Shown here: one piece after another, positions 55,205-64,000 of the stretch
Numbering within the stretch: position 1 is the stretch's first letter
Layout of the letters: every line of letters begins with the position of its first letter
The notes under the pieces: model-generated
The model's input: the letters and a program-made list of their open reading frames with translations, nothing else
The model's database searches: none
What the model was told of the DNA's origin: nothing
From: Kalaharituber pfeilii
Taxonomy: Eukaryota; Ascomycota; Pezizomycetes; Pezizales; Pezizaceae
DNA length: 64,000 nucleotides
Assembly: GCA_015179045.1 (NCBI GenBank)
Contig: WHUZ01000110.1
Coordinates: 62,001-126,000, forward strand
Direction: 5' to 3'
Translations under genes and position numbers: made by a program

Positions 55205-56360
55205 CACTTTGACAGGACGAGCGCTTGGAAGCCACTCCGCAACTACAACGTCCTCCCAGCGAAACCTACATAGATCGAAAGTGCTCAGTGCGCTGAGTCT
55301 TTTGCTCTAATTTTCATTCAAAAATACCCAACTCCTCAAGTTTCCCCCTTGGGTTGAAGTTTCGAAAAATACTCAGCTCCCCACTCCGTCGCCAGCACAC
55401 CAACATCCCTGACTTCTCAGCACTCCCACCATGGATCGGACCAATAGATTTATGGCATTGGGCAGCCCAGCACCGAAAAACACGCCTGCAGGTGCCAAAA
55501 TAACTCCGGCCAGAAGTACCCGTCTCGAAGCCTCACTATACAAGTCTATTAGCGAATGACTTGGTGGAGTCAACATGACCTATATGCTTGAAGCAGTGAG
55601 AGAAGTCATTGACCACATTGACCAATGTATAGAAGACCAAATGACAAGACCAAACTTTGAACCAACGGACAGTTTCCTGGAGGAACTCCGAGTCTTACAC
55701 CAGTATACCAACATCCTTGCAATAAGGGTGGGCGGGTACACATCCACAAACCAGAATGCAGATATTGTGAAGTGTGACTTCAAGGAAAGGGAAACACAAA
55801 CCAAACCAGAGATACCACCACGGCTGTCATATGCAGCAATCATCTCTCAAAACATTACCAACACTACTGGCCCCTAAAAGGTCTTCCACCCTCTTAGTGC
55901 AACTATCAATGAAGGGCAAGAAGGTACCCGCGGCCCCCATTCCAACAAATGGGCAGTCTTCGAAGCCCTCAAATGCTCTGGAGAAGGCTGCAGAAAAGAC
56001 AACACCCCCTATCTCCATACAAAACCGGAAAATACCCCCCACACAAAAAGTCAACAAACCATTGACTGGGAAGCGACAGTTGAAGCTGCCTCAGTCTGGT
56101 CATGCAATTGTGGTACATGGAATTGCAATAACCAAAAAGCTGGGAAAGGTTAGGGACTGGATAAAGAAGGCGAATCCATGGATGGGGAGTATAATTGCAG
56201 CCCGATGGTAGTTGAAGAAGGAGAGAAGGGAAGGGAAGAAGACCAGCTCAGTCATAATCTACCTAAAAGGGGAGGTAGAGTCGGATGGTTCCAAACTAGC
56301 GAAGGTAAGGTTGTCTGGGACATGGCTATACTCGGAATTGTACCAGTGAAATAGAGTGGA
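55205..56360 (+). mobile_element. LINE 5' leader and ORF1 relic, copy 2
   Basis: The leader (gacaggacgagcgcttggaa to ~55,400) matches 38,521-38,700. ATG 55431 opens an ORF1 (MDRTNRFMALGSPAPKNTPA, then ARSTRLEASLYKSIS) with an in-frame stop at 55,558, continuing as GVNMTYMLEAVREVIDHIDQ to LSYAAIISQNI. After more frameshifts the conserved block HAIVVHGIAITKKLGKVRDW and SSVIIYLKGE...VRLSGTWLYS ends near 56,350. It is a degenerate first ORF of the LINE; the block is shared with the 7.9 and 45.4 kb relics. Confidence 0.6.
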
Positions 56361-56569
56361 TAGAAGAGAGAAGGGGAAGGAGCGGGATGATAGGATGGAC
56401 AAGGATAAAGCAGTGGTAGAGGAGAAGGAGGAGTGCTCTGTGAGATGCAAAAGGAGGAACATCTGCAGCACGCTCTTTAACTATGAAATCGACTGCCCAA
56501 GACATGAACATTCTGGCACCACGCACCATAGCTTATTTCATAATAGGGGACGTTTTTGTATGTAGTTGC

Positions 56570-56688
56570 ATAGGTGCCTGTCTCCGGGCCATAAGGACTT
56601 CGGTCCAGGAACCCTGCCATGGCGAGCAGCTGCAAGCGGGGTTACGTGAAATAAAATAAGATAAAATAAAAAAAAAAAAAAAAAAAGG
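56570..56688 (+). mobile_element. LINE-B 3' fragment
   Basis: gtgcctgtctccgggccata, then ccctgccatggcgagcagct...gcggggttacgtg and an A-rich tail with ATAAA interruptions. No clear target duplication was found. Confidence 0.6.
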
Positions 56689-57650
56689 CTCTAACCTCCC
56701 CCCAGCAGACTCCGAAAAGGAGGAATGGGAGAGAGCCATTGCGGAAGCGGAGGACAAGGGGTGGGGAAGCGTGTACAACGATGGCAGTCACATCGACGGA
56801 AACACCGGGGCCGGGGTATACAGTCAGGGAGTCAGAACCGCCGTCTACATGGGCACCAGGGCGACCGTCAACGACGCGGAACTGGCAGCCATGGCTCCGG
56901 CATTGGTGTCCCGGGAGGGGGAGATTCTCATAGCCTCAAATTCCCAGGTGGCGATCAGCGAAGCTCCAAAGGATTGCGGAAGGCAGGCCGACCTACCTAC
57001 GAAGGCGCAGCCCAAATGGTGAGGAGAGCCTGGAAAGCGAGAGCTGCAAGAGGGAACCTGGACGTGGCCGTGATGTGGGTGAAAGGCCACAGGGGAGTCA
57101 GGGGCAACACAGAAGCCGACAAGGCAGCCAAGATAGGCACCATCATGCAGTACCAAGATGAGAGGATCATTGAGGCGGGCTTGTGACAGCAGGCTAGATC
57201 CTGGAGAGCGGAGGAGAGGAACAGGCTAGGTATGAATTACAGGCCGCTATGATACAGAGATTGGGGCATGGGGTGGCGACACTAGTGGGCCTACTAGGAG
57301 GCAAGGGCCTGCGGCACAGACAACATAGGTTGGGGAGGAGGAATGCAGCTGGTGCGGGGAAGAGGAGGAAACCACAACCCACGTACTGGATAGATGCCGG
57401 GTATGGAAGGCAAGATGGCCCGCGGGGAGGGACGCACTGTTCAGGGCACCGGAAAGGGGGAAGGGGACGGAGACCCACTCAGAGTGATGATGGACTAGAT
57501 AGAACAGTGATAGAATAGACTTCAATGGTTTTCCTTTTCCCTTGACCACTATGATCTTCCTCCTATCTCATTTATTATCTCCTATGTAACTAAATCGCCA
57601 TAGCCCCTAGGGCGGTACGGGATCACTGATATTAAAAAGAAAAAAAAAAA
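56689..57650 (+). mobile_element. LINE-A 3' copy with RNase H, decayed
   Basis: VYNDGSHIDGNTGAGVYSQG (the TDG is changed to NDG), NDAELAAMAPAL, IASNSQVAIS and, one frame over, LDVAVMWVKGHRGVRGNTEA then DKAAKIG. Part of the knuckle region follows, and the terminal hairpin and A tail are at 57,596-57,650. Both the first RNase H Asp and the third (TDS to SNS) are replaced, so it is inactive. Confidence 0.68.
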
Positions 57651-57659
57651 GACCGAGCC

Positions 57660-58070
57660 TCACAAGGGTTGGGCGCCTAGCGCGCGGATACTGTCATAGC
57701 CCAACTTCCACAGCCCACTAACGCCGAATGAGCCTTCGCACACCCAGCCCGCGATCGCCCGACAAGCCGGGACCAAAGTCACGACCTCCGGTAACCAGCC
57801 CTTCTATGCGCATGTTAAGAGTAGATGCGTTTTTGGACCACTCGCTACTGTACAGAGTGATAGTTTTCAATCCCAATGCGATGAAAACCCTTAACGATGG
57901 CTGGAAATAGCTTGGGTGCTCAGCAATTGAGTTTCCCAAGTGTCGCAAGATATAAGCTGAGGCGAGACATAAGCTGAATTATTATCATGGTAGCTGAACT
58001 TCAGCTGTAGTACAGTCTTGCCATGTCTTGGCTTTATCAACTCAACTCTGTATCTCACAACGGCATTTTG
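57660..58070. other. Anonymous sequence
   Basis: No supported feature between the LINE-A tail and the next retroposon end. Confidence 0.4.
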
Positions 58071-58074
58071 TAAT

Positions 58075-58135
58075 ATTTTTTTTTTTTTTTTTTTTTTTGA
58101 TTATATCATTACTCGCTTGCCGCCCTATGGGCTAT
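58075..58135 (-). mobile_element. LINE-A 3' end (hairpin and tail)
   Basis: T-run, atatcattactcgcttgccg and ccctatgggctatg, the reverse of the LINE-A hairpin with an incomplete 5' arm. No clear target duplication. Confidence 0.55.
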
Positions 58136-58745
58136 GTAAGGAAGCTGGCACAGTCACACTTGCTATGAGCCAATTACAATGCAGACCATATGTTGCATAA
58201 TACATATACGACTATTAGTACCTTCCATAATAGAGTAATGAGGTTGCAGGTAGCAGTGGAATGGGACCTGGTAACTCTACCATAATACGCACGTTCTAGG
58301 CAATATATTGCCACTTCGTATAGTAAAATAAGAAAAGAAAAAAAAGAAATACTACCGGTACTAGTCTATTATAAATTTAATACGTACCGCTACCTCTAAG
58401 TCTCCATTACTATCTATTAAAACCCCTAGTAACATTTACTATTTTCCAGAGACTGCAGGGAGTGGATGCCGTCAGGCCTTCGTATACACTCACAGACTTA
58501 TGAACGTCAGTGACTATGGAGCACCTCATGCTTTCGGGGTATATTGGATGACTGTCTGCTCTGCAGGAGTCGAAATAGCTGTGTGTGGAACCCTGCGCGT
58601 GTGAGGGACCTTAGTCATTACGATTAACAGATGACGCGCATCTAGGGCGGAAAAGGCGCTTGAGGGGTTTTCAAGACCCCAGGTACTGCAGAGCAATTGA
58701 TTTTTTTTCTTTGCCAATGTGTCTATCTTACAACAGAGAGTTGGT

Positions 58746-59207
58746 TTACTCCTCCCGCCAACTCGACAACGGAACTAGCCATTCATTCTGGAGTTCAAAG
58801 AAGCAGACTACCGCTGCCCGCTCATTAATGGTCAGGTCCTTACTCCTGATTACGATGTAGTCGCCGTTTCTGTGGGTAATTTTTGATACCCGATGGTAGA
58901 GGTGTGCGATCTGAGCCTCGATCTCCTTTTCGATCAGGTTACGTTCCTTAGCTACCCTCCGCAGGACCATTTTAAAGTCGGGGGTATTGGACAAAGCAAT
59001 GAGCCTGTCACTAGTTCCTCCTTGTTCTTCAATTTTTTGCAGGAATAGCGCTTCGTCACCAATACACTCTGTCCGTGTAGATTAGTTAGCCAATATACCA
59101 TTTATCATGTGCACAGAGACATTTTCCGTACCCAAAGCCCCACACAGATTGAACTTCCCCTTCAGCCACAAGTTCATTTCCTTAATCTTGCTCAAATTTG
59201 CCTTCAT
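58746..59207 (-). CDS. Two-exon protein of unknown function
   Basis: Exons 59207-59132 and 59068-58746, with a 63-nt intron (GTACGG...CTAACT...ACAG). Phases agree and give 132 residues. The sequence begins MKANLSKIKEMNLWLKGKFN. It continues through an amphipathic helical part (NTPDFKMVLRRVAKERNLIE) and ends with GDYIVIRSKDLTINERAAVV and FFELQNEWLVPL. No signal peptide, membrane segment or known motif is visible. More 5' exons are possible because the ATG lacks a clear leader. It lies ~900 bp from the interrupted helicase on the same strand and may be unrelated. Confidence 0.5.
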
Positions 59208-59657
59208 GAAGAAACAGTCAGTTCATGCAGACATTGTGAAGTCTGAGACTATATACTTTGCATTCAGCGATATCGTTCTCAATTAGCAGCATGTAATTGT
59301 TGAACTTAGTCCGAATTTTTTCTTCTCGTATATACGAACTGACCATGCGTTATCGTCTGGCTGGAGGGCTGAATAGCGAGCTCTGAACGGAGTTCTGAAG
59401 GCAAGTGCAGGAATGAGTAAACTAGTCTTTCCCTTACTTAGAAGGCGCCTGGTGATACTAAACAGAAAAATAAGTATTTGGACAGGGGATAAATGCATAT
59501 TTATGCGCCATGCAGTATTCGGCAGAAACTAGCATATTCTCGTCTGGTGATAGCCATAAGACAGTCCAAATTTTGTGATAGGGCGTCCCACTTCATTATG
59601 TAAGAAAGTATTTGGACAGCTGACGTGATGAAATTTGGACAGCTGACATAATGAATT

Positions 59658-59718
59658 TGGATAGCCTCGGACCAGGCGTTTAATACATAAGTACGTTGCT
59701 ACTGAAGCGTCTTGGCAT
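59658..59718 (+). repeat. Single copy of the 30.5 kb inverted-repeat terminus
   Basis: gcctcggaccaggcg, then acgttgctac and gcgtcttggcata follow the order of 30,474-30,605. Just upstream, atttggacagctgac is repeated at ~59,612-59,650, and acgatcagggca is repeated three times at ~59,797-59,830. Confidence 0.4.
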
Positions 59719-59879
59719 ATGTGTTATGTAATCAATCTTTGGTTTGGTGTCTTAATTATGTATATAACGCCTGGAGATTAAGTCGGACCCCCGTTACGAT
59801 CAGGGCAACGATCAGGGCAACGATCAGGGGGCACACTAGTAACGATCACACCTTGTCAACAACACCCATCAACACAAAC

Positions 59880-60215
59880 ATGAATAACTGTATAGATATA
59901 CATTCCTCCTTGGAAACAAAGCTTTGGTACCTTAATTCCGAATGTATACGACTTGGTTTTCATGATTTATTTGATGCCTGTGAACAAGAAGTACTTAATA
60001 AAGAAATGCTGAACCGAGTACGTGTACAACAAGCTATCATCGAAGGGCGGATAGCGAGCCTAACTAAAGCGCTATTGAGCCCAGAACTCAATCCTATGGC
60101 ATCAGGAAGTAAAATCTGTAACCTGATCATAGATCAAGGCTTTAATTGGAGTGATCACGATTTGGCTGCTTTGGTTCTTGCGATCCACCAACACCACATG
60201 CGCCTGGAAGACTAA
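59880..60215 (+). other. Open frame, probably antisense to the helicase fragment in its 3' half
   Basis: The plus frame is open for 111 residues (MNNCIDIHSSLETKLWYLNS). Its last third is antisense to the helicase motif I region, so that part is a shadow. The first two thirds could be real, but nothing supports it beyond composition. Confidence 0.2.
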
Positions 60216-60264
60216 GCTTTTTCCTGATCCGGTTCCTGAGATCAATAAAGCATCGTTACCCATC
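60102..60264 (-). pseudogene. DExH/RecQ-like helicase, part after the LINE insertion (motifs I and Ia)
   Basis: The minus-strand frame contains LLISGTGSGKSLVFQ, a Walker A/motif I, and VITPIKALIYDQV, motif Ia, followed by a stop at 60,102. It continues directly from the 63.55-63.7 kb fragment once the LINE and one target repeat are removed. Later helicase motifs are not visible downstream, so the gene is also truncated or diverged at its 3' side. Confidence 0.7.
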
Positions 60265-63200
60265 TTTTTTTTTTTTTTTTTTTTTTTCACGTGACCCCGC
60301 TTGTAGCTGTTCGCCATGGCAGGGCCCCTGGGTCTAGACCCTCAAAGCCCGGAGGCAGGCTTATCTACCTAAATCTTCCACCGCCATCTCTACAAACGAA
60401 AACATCAACCCCTCCCCGCCCCACTTCCCCGAGGCACTTAAAAATAGCTACGTCTTTCTTCCCCCGCCACCTACTAACAAACGGAAATTCGCCCCCTCCC
60501 CCTACACCTTCAGCGAACCAAAAAACTCTCCCAGCGCATTCACCATCTCCCCATTCTCCTGTTCCACCATCCATTTCTTGTCGTCAATATCCTCCCACCT
60601 TCCCCATCCTTCCAGGTACTCCACCTCCTCACACCCGAACGCCAGGTGGTCCGCCGTTTGCCTTTTCCCGCATCCACATACACTCCCCTCCATCACTTTC
60701 CCGATCCTTATTTCCCACTCCTTCCCCATCCCCTTTCCAGTTCTCAACCTCGTGAACGCCGTTGCAGCCCCCCTTCTCCACTCCATCACTGCGCCTCCCC
60801 CGTACCCCCTTTCTTTTCTTTCCGCCACGCGCAGTCGCTTCCATTTCTGCCGCAGCCCTCCTTCTGTCACCACCGACCTCCCTATCCTGTCCGCCGCCTT
60901 CTTTGCTTCGACGTCCGCCGCCTCGTTGCCGGCGACACCAATGTGTGCCTTGACCCACATCAGCTTGACGTCCCCCCCCCTTCTCCTTCTTTCTGCGATT
61001 TCATCTACCACCCTCCTTAGGTCTCCGGTTCGTGCTTTCCCTAGTCTCCCCGCCTTCTTCACTGCCGCGATTGCTGCCTGTGAGTCAGTTAGGACGACTA
61101 CGTTCGCCGGTGCCGGTACTGCTCTTTCCAACCCCCTTCTCATCCCCTTCACCTCCCCGTCCCACACCGTCGCCCCCGTCCCCATCTCTTCTCCTCCCCC
61201 GCCGTCCCACTTCCAAAAACCCCCTCCTACTCTCCCCTTCTCATTCATGCTGCCGTCCGTATAGACGGCCCCTGCCCCCTGTGTTGCCCAGAAGATCGCT
61301 GACTCCCACTCCTCCGCCCCCCCCCCTTTGCGACCTTCGCTATTGGCCTCTTCTATCTCCACTTTCGCACATCTCCCTCCCCATGACACTTCGTCTACCC
61401 CCTCCGGCATTACGAAGCTCACTGTGCTCTGTACCCTCCCCGCTACCGACTCGAAACCATCCTTCTTCTGCGTCACCCACCCCGCGCTCCAATCCTTCCA
61501 GTCCCGACCCCGCTCCTCCACGTCCCCCTCCCCCCTGAAGTCCGCGGTCCAGATGTCTCCACAGCCCTCCGGGTCCCCCATACTCCTCGCTACAAACCGC
61601 GCCTGTGCAGCGTCTAATGCTGTCTCCGCACTCTCCACTCCGGCGATCCAGTTGACTTTCTGCATCGCTGCTCCGTGGACTGCTCCCGTGGCCTTTTTCA
61701 ATACCTGGTACTGAATCTTTTCCATTTCCCTCCTCCACTCTTTCTGCCCCCTCCATCCTATCTCCGAACCCCACATCATCACCGCTCTGATCATCCCCGT
61801 GTACAACTGTCGCCAGCTCCGTGGGCTCATTCCCCACTGCCCCGCGCCCACCCCCATCATGGCTCCCGTGAGCTTTCTCGCCTTCTCTATCCTCGCCTTC
61901 CAATGGAAGTCGAAGTCTAGAGTCGAATCAAAGATTACTCCCAGCCACTTCACTCTCTCCACCTCCTTCCTCTTTCTCTTCCCCTTGCCGAAGACAATGT
62001 CTTCGTGCTTTGTTTTCTCTAACGCACCCCCCATTTCTCTGCTATCTCCTTCGTTATCCTTCCCAGCTTCGCCCTCAATCTCTCTTGGTCCACCTCCCCC
62101 TCCCAGTCCCACGCCGTCACATTGATGTCGTCAACGTACGACGGAACCTCGCACTCCACCTCCGGGCACTCCCTCCTCAGTGTCTCCTCCAAATCCTCCA
62201 GCATCGGTGCCAACCATATCAAGAAAATGACTGGTGACAGCGGCGATCCCTGCGGTACCCCCACGTTTGCTCTTCCTTCCCCTCTGACTACCCCATCCCA
62301 CTCCACCGTAAACCTTCTCTCCCTAAAGAACCCTTTCAGCCACCCCTCCCACCTACCCGCTCTCTCGTCTCTTTTTATCCTGCCCAAAACCTCCTCCCCT
62401 TTCACGTTATTGAAAACCCCCTCTCACATCATCGAGACTCCATACTGACCCCCCTTTTCTTGCCAGACACCTCTGCGTTTTGGTGACGGCCCTCATCATT
62501 GCTTCTGCGGCGTTCCTCCCTTTCCTGCCTCCGAACTGGTGTCGATGGAAAAGTCGGTCCGCCCTCTGCAGCTCGTTTGCCACCACTTTTTCTCCCAACT
62601 TCGCCACGCAGTTAATCAAATTTATTGGTCTCCAACTCCTCACCTGGGACTTGTCCTTCCCCGGCTTCGGAATCATGACCACTTTGCTTAACTGCCACTC
62701 TCTTGGTGTCCTCCCCGCCGCCATCTCCTCCGCCATCTGTGTCATTAGCCCCTTTCCTAACGGGGTCTTCATCACCAGCTTCAAGAACTTGTATGATACT
62801 CCATCGGGTCCCGGTGCCGACACATTGCTCGTCCCCCTTAGGGCGTCCTCCAGCATTCCCACGATCTTCTCTACCCCATATCCCGGTCCCTCCCCACTCT
62901 CCTCCCCTTCGTCCTCCCTACCCTGTCTCTCTTCCCACTGGAAATTCCTCAGGACAAGTGCTTCGCACTTGTCTTGGTCCGTCCTCAGCTCTTCCCCCTC
63001 CTCTCCCTTCAACTTCCCCATAGTCGCTTTCAACCTCCACGGGTCTTTAGCTACCCTAGCAACCACCCACGGATCCTTCTCCCCCATCTCCTCCGCGAAG
63101 GCCCTCCAGCACTCCTCCTTCTCCTTTTTTATGTTCGCCTTGAGGGTCCTCTTCGCCTGCTTCCATTTCTCATACCTCTCTGGGTCCATCCCCTTTGCTC

Positions 63201-63547
63201 CTTGACCCACCCCTCCTCTCCCCGCTGCCGTCACCTCCTTTCGAAGGCTCGTTAGCTTCTTTGACCACCATTTCTTACTCCTCCTGCATACCCTCACTCC
63301 CCGACTGTGCCTTTCCTTGAGGTCCAAAAGTTTCTCGTACGGGGTTTCCCCCCGCAGTCCCTCCACCCACTCCCCTTTCTTTTCCCCGTCCCACTCCTTC
63401 ATGTCTTCCACCAAATCCTCCACCTCTTCAAAATTCACCCTCCTTCTTTTCTCTCCTCCTCCCCTCTCTGTGTTCTCCCACTCCGTGCCTATAGCTGCGT
63501 GGTCTGAACTCAAAAAGACCTGTTGCATCCCCTCCTTCACCTCTTCT
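60265..63547 (-). mobile_element. LINE-B, 3.28 kb, 5' truncated, with 13-bp target-site duplication
   Basis: The element is bounded by atcgttacccatc at 60,252-60,264 and 63,548-63,560. On its own (minus) strand it starts in the last motif of an AP-endonuclease (SSDHAAI) and runs through RT and RNase H. It ends with a ~230-bp 3' UTR, the gcctgcctccgggctttgag/ccctgcc...gcgggg end and a 23-A tail. The domain order and the RNase H place it with Tad1/I-type LINEs. It is GC-rich compared with its surroundings. Only two single-base frameshifts break the coding sequence, so the insertion is probably fairly young. Confidence 0.88.
60502..63540 (-). pseudogene. LINE-B Pol: endonuclease end, reverse transcriptase, RNase H, Cys/His motif
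   Basis: Part 1 (63540-62407) holds SSDHAAI, SAPGPDGVSYKFLK (RT motif 1), VVMIPKPGKD and SWRPINLINCVAKLGEKVVA, ending DDVRGGF at a one-base shift (~62,420). Part 2 (to ~62,030) has GVPQGSPLSPVIFLIW and SYVDDINV (catalytic Asp pair), ending at a six-G run. Part 3 (to 60502) has the thumb (VKWLGVIFDSTLDFDFHW) and an RNase H with VYTDGS, DGEVKGMRRGLE, LTDSQ and NEAADVEAKK. A final CGCGKRQTADHLAFGC motif closes it. All catalytic residues are present. Repairing the two indels is all that separates this from an open frame over RT and RNase H. Confidence 0.87.
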
Positions 63548-63752
63548 ATCGTTACCCATCAGGATAGCACTGCTCATAGCTGCCTGCCAATCATACATCT
63601 CTTTTCCAAGTTTCTCTAGTGTACACTTTTTCAGTTCGTTTTGTAACCTCATGCGTTCTGGGCACATCTTCACGGAGCTTAGTGGCCGCCACATTGAACC
63701 GGAGCCTATACATATACCCCATCAGCTCCCACGTGTCCAGATCATCCCCCCA
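63548..63752 (-). pseudogene. DExH/RecQ-like helicase, part before the LINE insertion (Q-motif region)
   Basis: The minus strand reads RLQNELKKCTLEKLGKEMYD, then WQAAMSSAILMGND up to the LINE. The W-Q-x-x-A...G-x-D pattern is the helicase Q-motif/motif 0 that precedes motif I. Further upstream, in another frame, WGDDLDTWELMGYMYRLRFN and NVAATKLREDVPRTHE look like the same protein, so a frameshift or small intron lies near 63,650. In the unbroken gene the insertion point falls ~5 codons before the Walker A glycine. Confidence 0.65.
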
Positions 63753-63904
63753 TCACTAAAATATATCATTTTGGAATTCCTCAATACATACACGATCCCT
63801 CTGAGCCATAGTTTTCCTGTTGGTGGTCGTTGTTATGTTGTGTTGATCTGATCGCAGTTTGTGTTCCTCTGATCGCAGGTTCTACATGAGTGCACCGATC
63901 AGCT

Positions 63905-63972
63905 ACCACTTCCCCATCCCATCCCATCCCATCCCTTCCCATCCCATCCCATCCCATCCCATCCCATCCCAA
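63905..63972. repeat. CCCAT pentanucleotide microsatellite
   Basis: About thirteen units of cccat with one cccttcccat interruption. Confidence 0.95.
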
Positions 63973-64000
63973 GTCTCTTATTAGTAACCTGATTACCATG

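Noticed and set aside
60578..62125. Long plus-strand open frames rich in Pro/Ser
   Set aside because: They are the complement of the GC-rich LINE-B RT/RNase H on the minus strand, which has all catalytic motifs.
63905..63972. CCCAT repeats as a possible telomere tract
   Set aside because: The unit is not a fungal telomere repeat, it has interruptions and it is followed by ordinary sequence.

Overview
The window looks like a repeat-rich chromosomal segment of a filamentous ascomycete (Pezizomycotina). The evidence is short introns (50-118 nt) with GTRNGT-type donors and CTAAC/CTGAC branch points, a fungal NACHT-ankyrin NLR, Tad1-like LINEs with RNase H domains, a Ty1/copia element and pogo/mariner-type DNA elements. 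A truffle- or morel-like Pezizomycete would fit, but that placement is inference.

Host-like genes are few. They are a three-exon gene of unknown function at 1.3-2.25 kb (minus), a small secreted Cys-rich protein at 5.9 kb (plus, with a TATA box), a multi-exon Thr/Ser-rich gene at 14.9-16.2 kb (minus), an apparently intact five-exon NLR of 1000 residues at 34.5-37.8 kb (plus), a two-exon gene at 58.7-59.2 kb (minus), and two paralogous HNH-nuclease genes at 9.4-10.5 kb and 18.6-20.6 kb, both damaged. Several loci (about 12, 14.3, 47 and 49.7 kb, minus) may belong to one decayed family with a hydrophobic N-terminus, a Thr-rich stretch, a membrane segment and a coiled coil.

The rest is mostly transposons in nested layers. 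Two LINE families occur. LINE-A (fragments at 10.9, 19.2-20.3, 24.2-25.8, 26.4-28.4, 45.7-46.1, 54.6 and 56.7-57.6 kb) ends in a compact hairpin plus poly(A). LINE-B (best copy 60,265-63,547, with a perfect 13-bp target-site duplication, inside a DExH helicase gene) has a different 3' end. One complete copia element (39,017-44,586, 5-bp duplication) and one solo LTR (25,778-26,134) belong to the same family. DNA elements include two pogo-like MITEs, two mariner-like deletion derivatives and pogo transposase remnants. Tandem arrays lie at 31.5-33.5 kb and 52.5-53.0 kb.

The most unusual feature is a set of about sixteen tiny insertions, each only the last ~30-45 nt of LINE-A or LINE-B plus an A-rich tail, and flanked by 9-14 bp target-site duplications. 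Nearly all begin at the same base, the foot of the 3' hairpin. They behave like ultra-short retroposons or strong-stop products of the LINE machinery, and the LINE-A hairpin shows compensatory base changes between copies.
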